A DNA stretch of 64,000 bases from Amycolatopsis thermoflava N1165 (GTDB lineage Bacteria > Actinomycetota > Actinomycetes > Mycobacteriales > Pseudonocardiaceae): assembly GCF_000473265.1 (NCBI RefSeq), contig NZ_KI421511.1, positions 1,663,731 through 1,727,730 on the forward strand. Direction: 5' to 3'. Under the pieces are notes generated by a model. That model had not been told where the DNA came from. It saw only the letters and a list, made by a program, of their open reading frames with translations, and searched no databases. Below, piece by piece: positions 28,473 through 36,422 of this stretch. The position numbers and the translations under genes are program-made. The stretch's first letter is position 1. Each line of letters starts with the position of its first letter.

Positions 28473-29978
28473 GTGGACTCCGACAGCACCCGGCTGCACC
28501 AGCTCGGCTACGCCCAGGAACTCAGGCGGACGATGTCGGCGTTCTCCAACTTCGCCGTCTCCTTCACCATCATCTCGATCCTGTCCGGGTGCCTCACGCT
28601 CTACGGGTTCGGCCTGGACACCGGCGGTCCCGCCGCGATGGTCTGGGGCTGGCCGCTGGTCGGGGTGTTCGTGGTGCTCGTCGGCCTCGGTATGGCGGAG
28701 GTGTGCTCCAGCTATCCCACCGCGGGCGGGCTCTACTACTGGGCGGCGAAGCTCGCGCCGCGGCGCTCGGCCGCGGCCTGGTCGTGGTTCACCGGGTGGT
28801 TCAACCTCATCGGCCAGGTCGCGGTCACCGCCGGCATCGACTTCGGCGCCGCGTTGTTCCTCAACGCGTTCCTGGACCTGCAGTTCGGGTTCGCCGCGAC
28901 GCCGGGGCACACGATCCTGCTGCTGGCGATCATCCTGGCGGTGCACGGGCTGCTGAACACCTTCGGCGTGCGGCTGGTGGCCGTGCTGAACAACGTCAGC
29001 GTGTGGTGGCACCTGGCCGGCGTCCTGGTGATCGTCGGGGTGCTGGTGTTCGTGCCCGAGAAGCACCAATCCGCGTCGTTCGTGTTCGGCCACTTCGTGA
29101 ACAACACCGGCTGGGGTTTCGCGCCGTACGTGTTCGCGCTCGGGCTGCTGGTCGCGCAGTACACGCTCACCGGCTACGACGCCTCGGCGCACATGACGGA
29201 GGAGACGAAGAACGCGGCGACGGCGGGCCCGCGCGGGATCGTCAACTCGATCCTGGTGTCGCTCGTCGCGGGCTGGATCCTGTTGCTGGGCCTCACCTTC
29301 GCGATCCAGGACTACGACGGCGCGGTCAACTCGCCGACCGGGGTGCCGCCCGCGCAGATCTTCCTCGACGCCGCGGGCGCGACCACCGGGAAGTTCCTGC
29401 TGCTGATCGCGATCGGCGCGCAACTGTTCTGCGGGATGGCGTCGGTGACGGCGAACTCGCGGATGATCTACGCGTTCGCCCGGGACGGCGCGATCCCGGG
29501 TTCCCGCGTGTGGCACCGCATCAACAAGCGCACCCGCACACCGACGAACTCGGTGTGGCTGGCCGCGGCCGGCGCGCTGGTCCTCGCGCTGCCCTACCTG
29601 TGGAGCGCCACCGCGTACGCCGCGGTCACCTCGATCGCGACCGTCGGGCTGTACGTCGCCTACGTCATCCCGGTGTTCCTGCGGGTGCGCAAGGGCACGG
29701 AGTTCGAGCGCGGACCGTGGCACCTGGGTCGGTGGGGCCGTCCGGTCGGCGTCGTCGCGACCGCTTGGGTCGCGGTCATCTTCGTGTTGTTCATGCTGCC
29801 GCAGGCCTACCCGGTCACGGTCGGCACGTTCAACTACACGCCGATCGCGTTCCTCGTCGTGCTCGGTGGCGCGGCGGTGTGGTGGTTCGCCTCGGCGCGC
29901 ACGTGGTTCACCGGGCCCAAGGTGCAGGGCACCCCCGCCGAACTGGCAGCGGTCGAAGAGGATCTCCGGGCGGTCTGA
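28473..29978 (+). CDS. APC-superfamily amino-acid permease (GABA permease-like)
   Basis: This 501-residue permease has 12 TM segments and the amino acid/choline transporter phrases SAFSNFAVSFTIISILSG at TM1 and LTGYDASAHMTEETKNA in the TM6 region, followed by SRMIYAFARDGAIPGS. It belongs to the ACT branch that includes GABA and choline/amine permeases. GTG 28473 has GAGGTGA upstream. It lies 2 bp before a ProC-like reductase, which suggests uptake of an amino acid or amine metabolised through an imine intermediate. Confidence 0.9.
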   Translation: MDSDSTRLHQLGYAQELRRTMSAFSNFAVSFTIISILSGCLTLYGFGLDTGGPAAMVWGWPLVGVFVVLVGLGMAEVCSSYPTAGGLYYWAAKLAPRRSAAAWSWFTGWFNLIGQVAVTAGIDFGAALFLNAFLDLQFGFAATPGHTILLLAIILAVHGLLNTFGVRLVAVLNNVSVWWHLAGVLVIVGVLVFVPEKHQSASFVFGHFVNNTGWGFAPYVFALGLLVAQYTLTGYDASAHMTEETKNAATAGPRGIVNSILVSLVAGWILLLGLTFAIQDYDGAVNSPTGVPPAQIFLDAAGATTGKFLLLIAIGAQLFCGMASVTANSRMIYAFARDGAIPGSRVWHRINKRTRTPTNSVWLAAAGALVLALPYLWSATAYAAVTSIATVGLYVAYVIPVFLRVRKGTEFERGPWHLGRWGRPVGVVATAWVAVIFVLFMLPQAYPVTVGTFNYTPIAFLVVLGGAAVWWFASARTWFTGPKVQGTPAELAAVEEDLRAV

Positions 29979-29980
29979 CG

Positions 29981-30742
29981 ATGGGATACGGGTTCGTGGG
30001 CGCGGGCGAGATCACCGCCGCGATCGTGGAGGGCCTGAGCACGGGCGAGGATCCGCCGGAGGTGTTCCTGTCGCCGCGCGGGCGCGCCGTGTCGGCCGCG
30101 CTCGCCGAGCGGTTCCCGAACGTGCGGGTGTGCGCGAGCAACCAGGAGGTGCTGGACCACGCGCCGGTGGTCGTGCTCGGGGTGCCCGCGCCGGTCGCGC
30201 CTGAAGTGCTGGCGGAACTGGCCTTCCGACCGGAGCACGTGCTGGTCAGCGCGACGTCCGGGGTGCCGGTGGAGCGGCTGCGGGCGTGGTCCGCGCCGGC
30301 AGGCGAGGTGGTCCGGTCCATCCCGCTCCCCCAGGCCACGCGGCGCCGCAGCCTGACCGTGGTGTACCCGGAGAACGCGGCGGCGCGCGAGTTGTTCACG
30401 CGCGTGGGCAGTGTGCTGGTGCCCGGCGACGAGGCGGCGCTGGAGACGTTCCTCGGCGCGACCGCGACGTTCGCCGCGCACCTGGACTACCTGGCGACCG
30501 TCGTGGACTGGATGGCCGGGCAGGGCGTCGACCACGACGCGGCGAACGCCTTCGTGACGCACGTCTTCGGCGAGCTGGGCCGGTCGCTGCTGGAACGGCC
30601 GGACTCGCTGACCGTGATGGCCGCCCGGCACACCACGCCGGGCGGCCTGAACGAGCAGTTCCGCGACGACCTGCGCGGCGACGGCATGCCGGACGCGGTG
30701 CGGCGCGCGCTCGACCGGATCCTCGCCCGCGTGCGGAAGTGA
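29981..30742 (+). CDS. pyrroline-5-carboxylate reductase-like NAD(P)-binding protein
   Basis: This 253-residue protein has a Rossmann start (GFVGAGEITAAIVEGL), VVLGVPAPVAPEVLAEL and VLVSATSGVP, matching the ProC-type NADP-binding domain. The C-terminal helical dimerisation domain is shortened and contains MAARHTTPGGLNEQF, the conserved TxPGGxxE loop of P5C reductases. It probably reduces a cyclic imine with NAD(P)H; it is too divergent to be the housekeeping ProC. ATG 29981 follows the permease stop by 2 bp, so the two form an operon. Confidence 0.8.
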   Translation: MGYGFVGAGEITAAIVEGLSTGEDPPEVFLSPRGRAVSAALAERFPNVRVCASNQEVLDHAPVVVLGVPAPVAPEVLAELAFRPEHVLVSATSGVPVERLRAWSAPAGEVVRSIPLPQATRRRSLTVVYPENAAARELFTRVGSVLVPGDEAALETFLGATATFAAHLDYLATVVDWMAGQGVDHDAANAFVTHVFGELGRSLLERPDSLTVMAARHTTPGGLNEQFRDDLRGDGMPDAVRRALDRILARVRK

Positions 30743-30744
30743 CC

Positions 30745-30762
30745 GCCGGTTTTGACCGGCGC
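30745..30762 (+). terminator. short hairpin after the permease operon
   Basis: CGCCGGT-TTTG-ACCGGCG forms a 7-bp stem with a 4-nt loop just after the ProC-like stop. It is short, so termination strength is uncertain. Confidence 0.4.
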
Positions 30763-30781
30763 CCGCGGCACGGGCAAGATC

Positions 30782-30802
30782 GTCACCAGGCCGACTGGTG
30801 AC
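30782..30802 (+). promoter_or_regulatory. perfect dyad in front of the HAD gene ribosome site
   Basis: GTCACCAG-GCCGA-CTGGTGAC is a perfect 8-bp inverted repeat ending immediately before the GAGGGGGA ribosome site of the dehalogenase gene. It may be an operator or a leader hairpin near the ribosome site. Confidence 0.4.
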
Positions 30803-30813
30803 GAGGGGGAAGT

Positions 30814-31494
30814 GTGTCCGGCATCCACGACATCGAGGTGGTCGTCTTCGACGTGCTCGGCACGCTCGTCGACGAGCCGTCCGGGCTGCGGGCGGCGATC
30901 CGCGAGGCGGCCCCGGCCGCCGGGGACGAACTCCTCGCCGTGTGGCAGGAGCACATCGAGGCCGAGCAGGCGCGCATCGGGCGGGGCGAACGCGCCTACG
31001 CCGGCTCCGAGGTCCTCGACGCCGAAGCCGCCCGGCTGGTGGCCGGCCGCGCGGGCCTCAGCGATCCAGCGGTGATCGCCCGGCTGGCCGGCGCGGGACA
31101 GCGGCACCCCGCCTGGCCCGACTCCGCCGCCGGTCTCGAACAGCTGTCCCGGCGGTTCCCCGTGCTCGCCCTGTCCAACGCGAGCCACGCCGCCCTGCTG
31201 CGGCTCAACGCGCACGCCGGGTTGCGCTGGCACCAGGCCCTGTCCAGCGCCGACGTGCGGGCGTACAAGCCGGCGCCGGAGATCTACCGGCACGCCGTCG
31301 ACGTCGCCGGCTGCGCCCCGGACCGGGTGCTGATGGTCGCCGCCCACGCCTGGGACCTGCGCGGCGCCCAGGCGGTGGGCATGCGGACCGCCTATGTGCA
31401 CCGCCCGGTCGGGGACCCGCCCGCGGAGTCCGACTCGTTCGACCTGAGGGTGGACGGGCTGGCCGGACTGGTCACCGCGCTGACCGCGAGCTGA
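30814..31494 (+). CDS. HAD-superfamily hydrolase, haloacid dehalogenase type II-like
   Basis: This 226-residue HAD protein has the nucleophile motif VVFDVLGTLVDEP, motif II LALSNAS, motif III lysine in RAYKPAPEIY, and a motif IV region LMVAAHAWDLRGAQAVGMRTAYV. The last is the typical loop of type II (S)-2-haloacid dehalogenases and related phosphatases. Length fits. The GTG at 30814 follows GAGGGGGA. Substrate is unassigned, since many such genes act on phosphoglycolate-like compounds. Confidence 0.87.
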   Translation: MSGIHDIEVVVFDVLGTLVDEPSGLRAAIREAAPAAGDELLAVWQEHIEAEQARIGRGERAYAGSEVLDAEAARLVAGRAGLSDPAVIARLAGAGQRHPAWPDSAAGLEQLSRRFPVLALSNASHAALLRLNAHAGLRWHQALSSADVRAYKPAPEIYRHAVDVAGCAPDRVLMVAAHAWDLRGAQAVGMRTAYVHRPVGDPPAESDSFDLRVDGLAGLVTALTAS

Positions 31495-31512
31495 GGGGCC
31501 TCGTCCCCGGCG

Positions 31513-31539
31513 GCCGCCGACCGCAGGTGCGCCGGCGGC
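31513..31539. terminator. weak bidirectional hairpin between HAD and VOC genes
   Basis: GCCGCCG and CGGCGGC arms separated by 13 nt lie in the 58-bp space between two convergent genes. The stem is only 7 bp. Confidence 0.3.
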
Positions 31540-31552
31540 TCGTGCAGGCACA

Positions 31553-32179
31553 TCAGGACAGCGCCGCGGACGTGGTGGCCTCCCAGGCGAACCCGTCCGG
31601 GTCGGTGAACGAGCCGCCGTCACCGCCGATCGCGATGCGGTGCGCACCGCTGCCCTCCGGGGGCACCCCGGCGTCCTTGGCCAACGCGCGGCGGCGGTAC
31701 AGGCCCAGCTTGATCGGGCCTTCCCCGGCGGCGAACTCGACGTACATGCGGGCGAAGCTCTTCGCCACGGAGAAGCCGTGGTCGGTGTAGAACTTGCGGC
31801 TCGCGGCCACGTCGGACGCGCCCAGCAGCAACACGATGTTCTGCACCTCGCGGGAGGCGGGGCGGGTGTCCTTCTTCGCCGGGGTGGCGATCTTCCAGAT
31901 CGTGCCGTCCGGGGCCTGGACGACGCCGCCGCAGCCCCACATGTTCTTGGCGACCGGCTTGAGGACGGTGGCGCCGGCGTCCACCGCGGACTGGAACAGC
32001 AGCTCCACGTCGGCGGGCTGGGACACGATGAGCGAGAGGGTGAAACCGCGGAAGCCGGTGGTCTGCTCCTGGGCGGCCCGCAGGCGGAGCCGGGAGCCGA
32101 GCCCGAAGGCGGCGGTGTAGAAGCGCTCGGCGGCCGCGGTGTCGGCCACTTCCAGGGTGATGGTGTTGATCGAGGTCAT
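31553..32179 (-). CDS. VOC-superfamily (glyoxalase/dioxygenase-fold) protein
   Basis: This 208-residue protein has two betaalphabetabetabeta VOC modules: the first from NTITLEVADTAAAERFYT to GTIWKIATP, the second from NIVLLLGASDVAASRKFYT to FTDPDGFAWE. Such duplicates often bind antibiotics or catalyse isomerisation, and metal ligands are not obvious. ATG 32179 has no ribosome site; TACCGT ends 7 nt before it on the minus strand, so the transcript is probably leaderless. It is convergent with the HAD gene. Confidence 0.85.
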   Translation of the reverse strand: MTSINTITLEVADTAAAERFYTAAFGLGSRLRLRAAQEQTTGFRGFTLSLIVSQPADVELLFQSAVDAGATVLKPVAKNMWGCGGVVQAPDGTIWKIATPAKKDTRPASREVQNIVLLLGASDVAASRKFYTDHGFSVAKSFARMYVEFAAGEGPIKLGLYRRRALAKDAGVPPEGSGAHRIAIGGDGGSFTDPDGFAWEATTSAALS

Positions 32180-32298
32180 GACAGGAACGGTATTCGCCGC
32201 GCCCTGACCTGCGCTTCTCGATTCCTGACCGGTTCACGGCGGGTCGCCGACGACCTCCCGCAGCCGCCCGCTCACGCCGAGCTTCGGGCAGGCGTTGT

Positions 32299-32706
32299 GC
32301 CTTCGCCGACGGCTCCAGCTTCGCCCGGGTCGTGCCCGAGCTGCTCGCCGCCGGCCTCGACGTGCGCGTCCGGGCCGCGCCGAACCGCAGCCTGTCCGGC
32401 GACGCCGCCTACCTCGCCTCGGTGGTCCGCGCCATCGACGGGCCGGTCGTGCTCGTCGGCCACTCCTACGGCGGCGCGGTGATCACCGGGGCCGGGGTCG
32501 AGGAGAACGTCCCGGCGCTCTGGGGCGTGGTGTCCACTTCGGACAGATCGATCAGCCCGGACGTGGAGCGGTTCGGCTACCAGCGGGCCGGCACGACGAC
32601 CGTGTAGATCGACTCCTCGCACCTGGTGATGCTGTCGCACCCGGTCGAGATCGCCGGCGTCATCCGCGAGGTGGCCGCCGCCCGGTGGCGACCGCCGCGG
32701 TGGTGA
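32299..32706 (+). pseudogene. alpha/beta hydrolase with internal deletion and in-frame stop
   Basis: In one frame the plus strand reads ADGSSFARVVPELLAAGLDV, LVGHSYGGAVITGA (nucleophile elbow), then jumps to LWGVVSTSDRSISPDVERF (acid loop), a TAG at about 32605, then SSHLVMLSHPVEIAGVIREV (catalytic His). Compared with intact hydrolases of this family, the N-terminal beta-strands are missing and about 60 residues after the elbow are gone. The TAG stands where the family has V-E before the histidine loop. The gene is dead. Confidence 0.75.
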
Positions 32707-32729
32707 TGCGAGGAAATCGGCCGGAGCGT

Positions 32730-32758
32730 GCTTGACCGGGCTCGATGTGGGTACCCAC
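32730..32758 (+). promoter_or_regulatory. stress-sigma (SigB/SigF-like) promoter for the small helical protein
   Basis: GCTT (32730-32733) and GGGTAC (32749-32754) are separated by 15 bp, matching the GNNT-N14-16-GGGTAY pattern recognised by SigB-type stress sigma factors in actinobacteria. Transcription would start about 32761, giving a leader of some 24 nt with a strong ribosome site. The -10 is inside a perfect 12-bp palindrome, GTGGGTACCCAC (32747-32758), so a repressor could also bind here. Confidence 0.55.
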
Positions 32759-32784
32759 TTCCGTCAACCCGGAAGGAGGACCCG

Positions 32785-33072
32785 ATGTCGACGAGCGAGA
32801 CCGGGCACGTCACGGGCACGCAGGACAAGGATTACAACATCATCTGGTTCGTCGAGGCCTGCCTCAGCAACGCGCTGCGCCTGGAGCAGTACATCGCCGA
32901 CGCCGAGCGGGACGGCGACACCGAACTGGCCGAGTTCTTCCGCCGCGCGCAGGGCGAGAGCCGCAAGGGGGCCGAGCAGGGCAAGGCCCTGCTGCGGCAG
33001 CGCCTCGCCGGCGGGGGCACGTCGTCGGTCGACGAGACCGGCCTCGGGCCCACCGACGAGGCGGTCGGCTGA
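32785..33072 (+). CDS. small acidic helical protein, possibly ferritin-like
   Basis: This 95-residue protein has two predicted helices: YNIIWFVEACLSNALRLEQY and DTELAEFFRRAQGESRKGAEQGKALLRQRL, with scattered E/H-like metal candidates but no HxxE. It resembles short helical-bundle (rubrerythrin/DUF-type) proteins found beside stress genes. I cannot name it. ATG 32785 has a very strong GGAAGGAGGA site. The promoter upstream looks stress-sigma dependent, which supports a stress role. The next gene begins 26 bp later in the same direction. Confidence 0.8.
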   Translation: MSTSETGHVTGTQDKDYNIIWFVEACLSNALRLEQYIADAERDGDTELAEFFRRAQGESRKGAEQGKALLRQRLAGGGTSSVDETGLGPTDEAVG

Positions 33073-33098
33073 CCGGCAGGCGCGCCCGGGTCCAGGAC

Positions 33099-33494
33099 GT
33101 GCACGACCTGGCCATGGCGATGCCGCACGTCCAGCGCGTCGAAGGCACCCGGGGCAGGCCCGTCTACCAGGTCGGCGGCCGGTCGTTCGTGTTCTTCCGC
33201 AACCCGCGCCCGGACGCCGCCGACCCGGTGACCGGTGAGCGCTACCCGGACGTGATCGTGTTCTGGGTCGGCTCCGAGGCCGACAAGGAGGCCCTCGTCG
33301 CCGACGAGCGCTCACCGTTCTTCACCACGCCCCACTTCCGCGGGCACCCGTCGGTGCTGCTGCGGGAGGCCGACGTCGGCCGGCTCGGCTACGACGAGCT
33401 GGCCGAGATCGTCCAGGACGCGTGGCTGGCGCGCGCGTCGCCCCGCCGGGCCAGCGCCTGGCTCGCGGCGCACGGGCTGCCCACTCCGGACTAG
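33099..33494 (+). CDS. MmcQ/YjbR-family DNA-binding-fold protein
   Basis: This 131-residue protein matches the MmcQ/YjbR family: it opens HDLAMAMPHVQRVEGTRGRPVYQVGGRSFVFF and ends FTTPHFRGHPSVLLREADVGRLGYDELAEIVQDAWLARA, split here only for description. The fold is CyaY-like and its role is unknown. I chose GTG 33099; a CTG at 33069 would add ten residues in better family register but is a rare start. It follows the small helical protein and may share its stress promoter. Confidence 0.78.
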   Translation: MHDLAMAMPHVQRVEGTRGRPVYQVGGRSFVFFRNPRPDAADPVTGERYPDVIVFWVGSEADKEALVADERSPFFTTPHFRGHPSVLLREADVGRLGYDELAEIVQDAWLARASPRRASAWLAAHGLPTPD

Positions 33495-33606
33495 GTCCGG
33501 TCCGGAGCACGTCGGCCACCTGCCGGGCCCCTCCGTGCGGCCGGCCGGCACCGCGCGGCCGAGCAGCCGGGCCGGAACCACCCCGGGCGCTGACCGTCCA
33601 CAGCGG

Positions 33607-33650
33607 AACGGCCGCGTGCTGCCACGATTTCGTGGCGGCACGCGGCCGTT
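33607..33650. terminator. very strong bidirectional hairpin
   Basis: AACGGCCGCGTGCTGCCACG pairs with its complement over 20 bp (33607-33626 with 33631-33650), with one G-T wobble and a four-base ATTT loop. It separates convergent genes ending at 33494 and 33669 and should serve both strands. Confidence 0.85.
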
Positions 33651-33668
33651 TCCGGACGGGACGAGTTG

Positions 33669-34790
33669 TCAGCGCTTGAGGAACTTCAGGCTGTTGGACA
33701 GCGAGTCCGACCACGGCGAGGCCAGGTCCAGCCTGCGCAGCTCGTCGGCGTGCTGGACCGCGGCCAGCTCCGCCATCAGCCGGGCGCGCATCCGGTCGTC
33801 GTGCGCGGCGTTGGCCGCCCGCAGGGCCCGGTCCAGCCGGGTCTTGCGGAACGGCGTGAACCAGGACGCGCGGGCCAGGTGCGCGGCACGGCGGGCCGCG
33901 CGGTCCCGGGTCCGGGCCAGGGCGTCGCGCTCGTCGTCGCCGAGGCCGAGGCGGGAGAGGAAGCGCTCCTTGAGCTCACGGCTGACCCGCGACCAGGTGG
34001 TGACGCGGGCGCGGGTGTGCCGCAGCTCGATGCCCAGGGCCAGGTGCAGCATGACCACACCGAGGACCGGGCCGAGCGTGACCCGCGCCAGGCCGGACAC
34101 CGGGCCGGCCAGGTCGAAGGCCATGTAGCCGGATGCCGCGCACAGCGCCCACAGGATCAGCCGGGCCGGGCCCGGCTTGCCCTTGGGGCTGCGGATCTCG
34201 GCGCGCATCGCGAACCCGCACGCGATCAGCGCGACCTCGACCACGGCGAACATCGCGGCCCGCTCGTAGACGTTGGTGATCCCGAGCTTCTCCCCGAAGA
34301 AGCGCCACGAGGTGTCCACCGAGACCAGCAGCGACATGAACGCCACCAGGTAGAAGCCGCGCGACCCCTCCGGCGACTTGCGCTTCGCCGGCTTGGCCGC
34401 CTCGGCGGTCTCCGTGATCTCCCCGGTGGGCGTGTCGGTCTCGTCGCCCTGCGGCTCCGCCTCGGCAGCCGCGTCGGCTTCCTTGCGGCCGTCCAGCTCG
34501 GCCAGCATCTTCACCGACAGCCGCGGCAGGTCCCCGGTGTCGCCGAGCCCGCGCTCCTCCCGCCACTTGCCGACCTTCTCCGCGACCGCGGCACGCTCGC
34601 GCTTGGGGTTGGTGACCACGCCGTAGGTCACCAGGAAGGCCAGCACGTCGGAGGTCGACGGCTCACCCAGTGTCTCGCACGCGTACCGGATCTTCTCGTC
34701 CATGGTGTCCAACATGACCAGGCGGGCGGCGTGCGCCGCGCTGCTTATCACGTCGGTTGAAGCAGCGTGCTGGTCGCTCTCGGTTTCCAT
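33669..34790 (-). CDS. four-TM membrane protein with N-terminal winged-helix-like domain
   Basis: I do not recognise this 373-residue protein. Residues 1-95 are soluble and contain ETLGEPSTSDVLAFLVTYGV, which reads like a winged helix. An acidic/alanine linker follows. Four hydrophobic segments lie at about 145-250 (starting GFYLVAFMSLLVSVDTSW), resembling the TM block of DUF2637 and plasmid Spd proteins. The C-terminal 110 residues are highly charged and helical. A plasmid-spread or phage origin is possible but unproved. ATG 34790 has AAGGA 7 nt upstream. Strong terminators lie on both sides, so it is monocistronic. Confidence 0.7.
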   Translation of the reverse strand: METESDQHAASTDVISSAAHAARLVMLDTMDEKIRYACETLGEPSTSDVLAFLVTYGVVTNPKRERAAVAEKVGKWREERGLGDTGDLPRLSVKMLAELDGRKEADAAAEAEPQGDETDTPTGEITETAEAAKPAKRKSPEGSRGFYLVAFMSLLVSVDTSWRFFGEKLGITNVYERAAMFAVVEVALIACGFAMRAEIRSPKGKPGPARLILWALCAASGYMAFDLAGPVSGLARVTLGPVLGVVMLHLALGIELRHTRARVTTWSRVSRELKERFLSRLGLGDDERDALARTRDRAARRAAHLARASWFTPFRKTRLDRALRAANAAHDDRMRARLMAELAAVQHADELRRLDLASPWSDSLSNSLKFLKR

Positions 34791-34885
34791 GTCGTTGTCC
34801 TTGTGGAGTTCTCGACGGTGGGGAGCGCGAACATAGCAGGTGGGTAGATCAACCGGGTGATCGGCCTTGATCTGTTACCTGCCGT

Positions 34886-34923
34886 TTCCCCGGCGGACCA
34901 CGCGCGGCGGGTCCGCCGGGGAA
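34886..34923 (-). terminator. pntB terminator
   Basis: A perfect 14-bp stem (TTCCCCGGCGGACC and its complement, 34886-34899 with 34910-34923) with a 10-nt loop lies 16 bp after the pntB stop on the minus strand. Confidence 0.8.
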
Positions 34924-34938
34924 GCGCTTTCGCCGTCC

Positions 34939-36399
34939 TCAGCTCCCGGCGCGGGCCCTGGCCCCGGCCGCGCTCGGGGCGGGCAGTGCCCGCAGCAGGT
35001 CCTCGACCCGTTCCTTCGCGTCGCCGAACAGCATGGCGGAGTTGTCGCGGAAGAAGAGCGGGTTCTGCACGCCGGCGTAGCCCGAGGACATCGACCGCTT
35101 GAACACCACGACGTTGCGGGCCTCCCACACCCGCAGCACCGGCATGCCGGCGATCGGCGAGCCGGGGTCCTCGGCCGCGGCCGGGTTCACCGTGTCGTTG
35201 GCGCCGATGACGAGGACGACGTCGGTGTCGGCGAAGTCGTCGTTGATCTCGTCCATCTCCAGCACGATGTCGTAGGGCACCTTGGCCTCGGCGAGCAGCA
35301 CGTTCATGTGCCCGGGCAGGCGGCCGGCGACCGGGTGGATGCCGAACCGGACCTCGACGCCGCGTTCTCGCAGCCGCCGGGTCAGCTCGGCGACGCCGTG
35401 CTGGGCCTGCGCGACCGCCATGCCGTAGCCGGGGGTGATGATCACGCTGCTCGCGTCGGCGAGCAGTTCGGCCGCGCCGTCGGCGGTGATCTCCTTGTGC
35501 TCGCCGTAGTCGGTGTCGTCCGCCGGACCGGCTTCGATTCCGAACCCGCCCGCGATCACCGAGATGAACGAGCGGTTCATCGCCTTGCACATGATGTAGG
35601 ACAGGTAGGCACCGGAGGAGCCGACCAGCGCGCCGGTGACGATGAGCAGGTTGTTCTCCAGCAGGAACCCGCTCGCGGCGGCCGCCCAGCCGGAGTAGCT
35701 GTTCAGCATGGACACCACCACCGGCATGTCACCGCCGCCGATCGAGGCGACCAGGTGCCAGCCCAGCGCGAGCGCCACCGCGGTGACCACGACGAGCAAC
35801 CACAGCTGCGGGTCGATGACGAACCACACCGTCAGCGCGACGAACACCGCCAGCGCGCCGAGGTTGAGGAAGTTCTTGCCGGGCAGCATCAACGGCTTGG
35901 AGTTGATCCGCGCCGACAGCTTCAGGAACGCGACGATCGACCCGGTGAACGTCACCGCGCCGATGAACACGCCGATGAACACCTCGGCCGAGTGGATCCC
36001 GCCCAGCCCGAGCGCCGCCAGCGTCCGCGCCTCGGCCCCGTCGGGGTGCGCTTCGACCTCCAGGTAGCCGTTCCAGCCGACCAGCACCGCGGCCAGACCG
36101 ACGAAGGAGTGCAGCAGCGCGATGAGCTCGGGCATGCCGGTCATCTGCACCACGCGGGCGCGCTGCAGGCCCACGGCGGCGCCGAGCACCACCGCCACCA
36201 CCAGCAGCACCACGCCGAGGGTGGAGATGTCGCGGTGCACGGCCAGCGCGATGGTCGCGGCCAGCGCGACGACCATGCCGGCGATGCCGAACCCGTTGCC
36301 GGTCTTGGCGGTCTCGTGCTTGGACAGCCCCGCCAGCGCCAGGATGAACAACAACGCGGCGACCAGGTAGGCCGCCTGCGCGATCGTGTCGAGAGTCAT
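34939..36399 (-). CDS. pntB: NAD(P) transhydrogenase subunit beta
   Basis: This 486-residue subunit has about nine TM helices (domain II, starting [17 protein letters not shown]) and a C-terminal NADP(H)-binding domain III, with [49 protein letters not shown] and [17 protein letters not shown]. It couples proton flow to hydride transfer from NADH to NADP+. ATG 36399 has AGGAG 10 nt upstream. It is 23 bp downstream of pntA in the same operon. Confidence 0.96.
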   Translation of the reverse strand: MTLDTIAQAAYLVAALLFILALAGLSKHETAKTGNGFGIAGMVVALAATIALAVHRDISTLGVVLLVVAVVLGAAVGLQRARVVQMTGMPELIALLHSFVGLAAVLVGWNGYLEVEAHPDGAEARTLAALGLGGIHSAEVFIGVFIGAVTFTGSIVAFLKLSARINSKPLMLPGKNFLNLGALAVFVALTVWFVIDPQLWLLVVVTAVALALGWHLVASIGGGDMPVVVSMLNSYSGWAAAASGFLLENNLLIVTGALVGSSGAYLSYIMCKAMNRSFISVIAGGFGIEAGPADDTDYGEHKEITADGAAELLADASSVIITPGYGMAVAQAQHGVAELTRRLRERGVEVRFGIHPVAGRLPGHMNVLLAEAKVPYDIVLEMDEINDDFADTDVVLVIGANDTVNPAAAEDPGSPIAGMPVLRVWEARNVVVFKRSMSSGYAGVQNPLFFRDNSAMLFGDAKERVEDLLRALPAPSAAGARARAGS

Positions 36400-36422
36400 G
36401 AGTTCAGGTCTCCTGATCGGGC

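Noticed and set aside
32227-32295. Minus-strand peptide CPKLGVSGRLREVVGD resembling the end of a LuxR-type helix-turn-helix
   Set aside because: Only about 20 residues match and nothing upstream continues the domain; too short to annotate.
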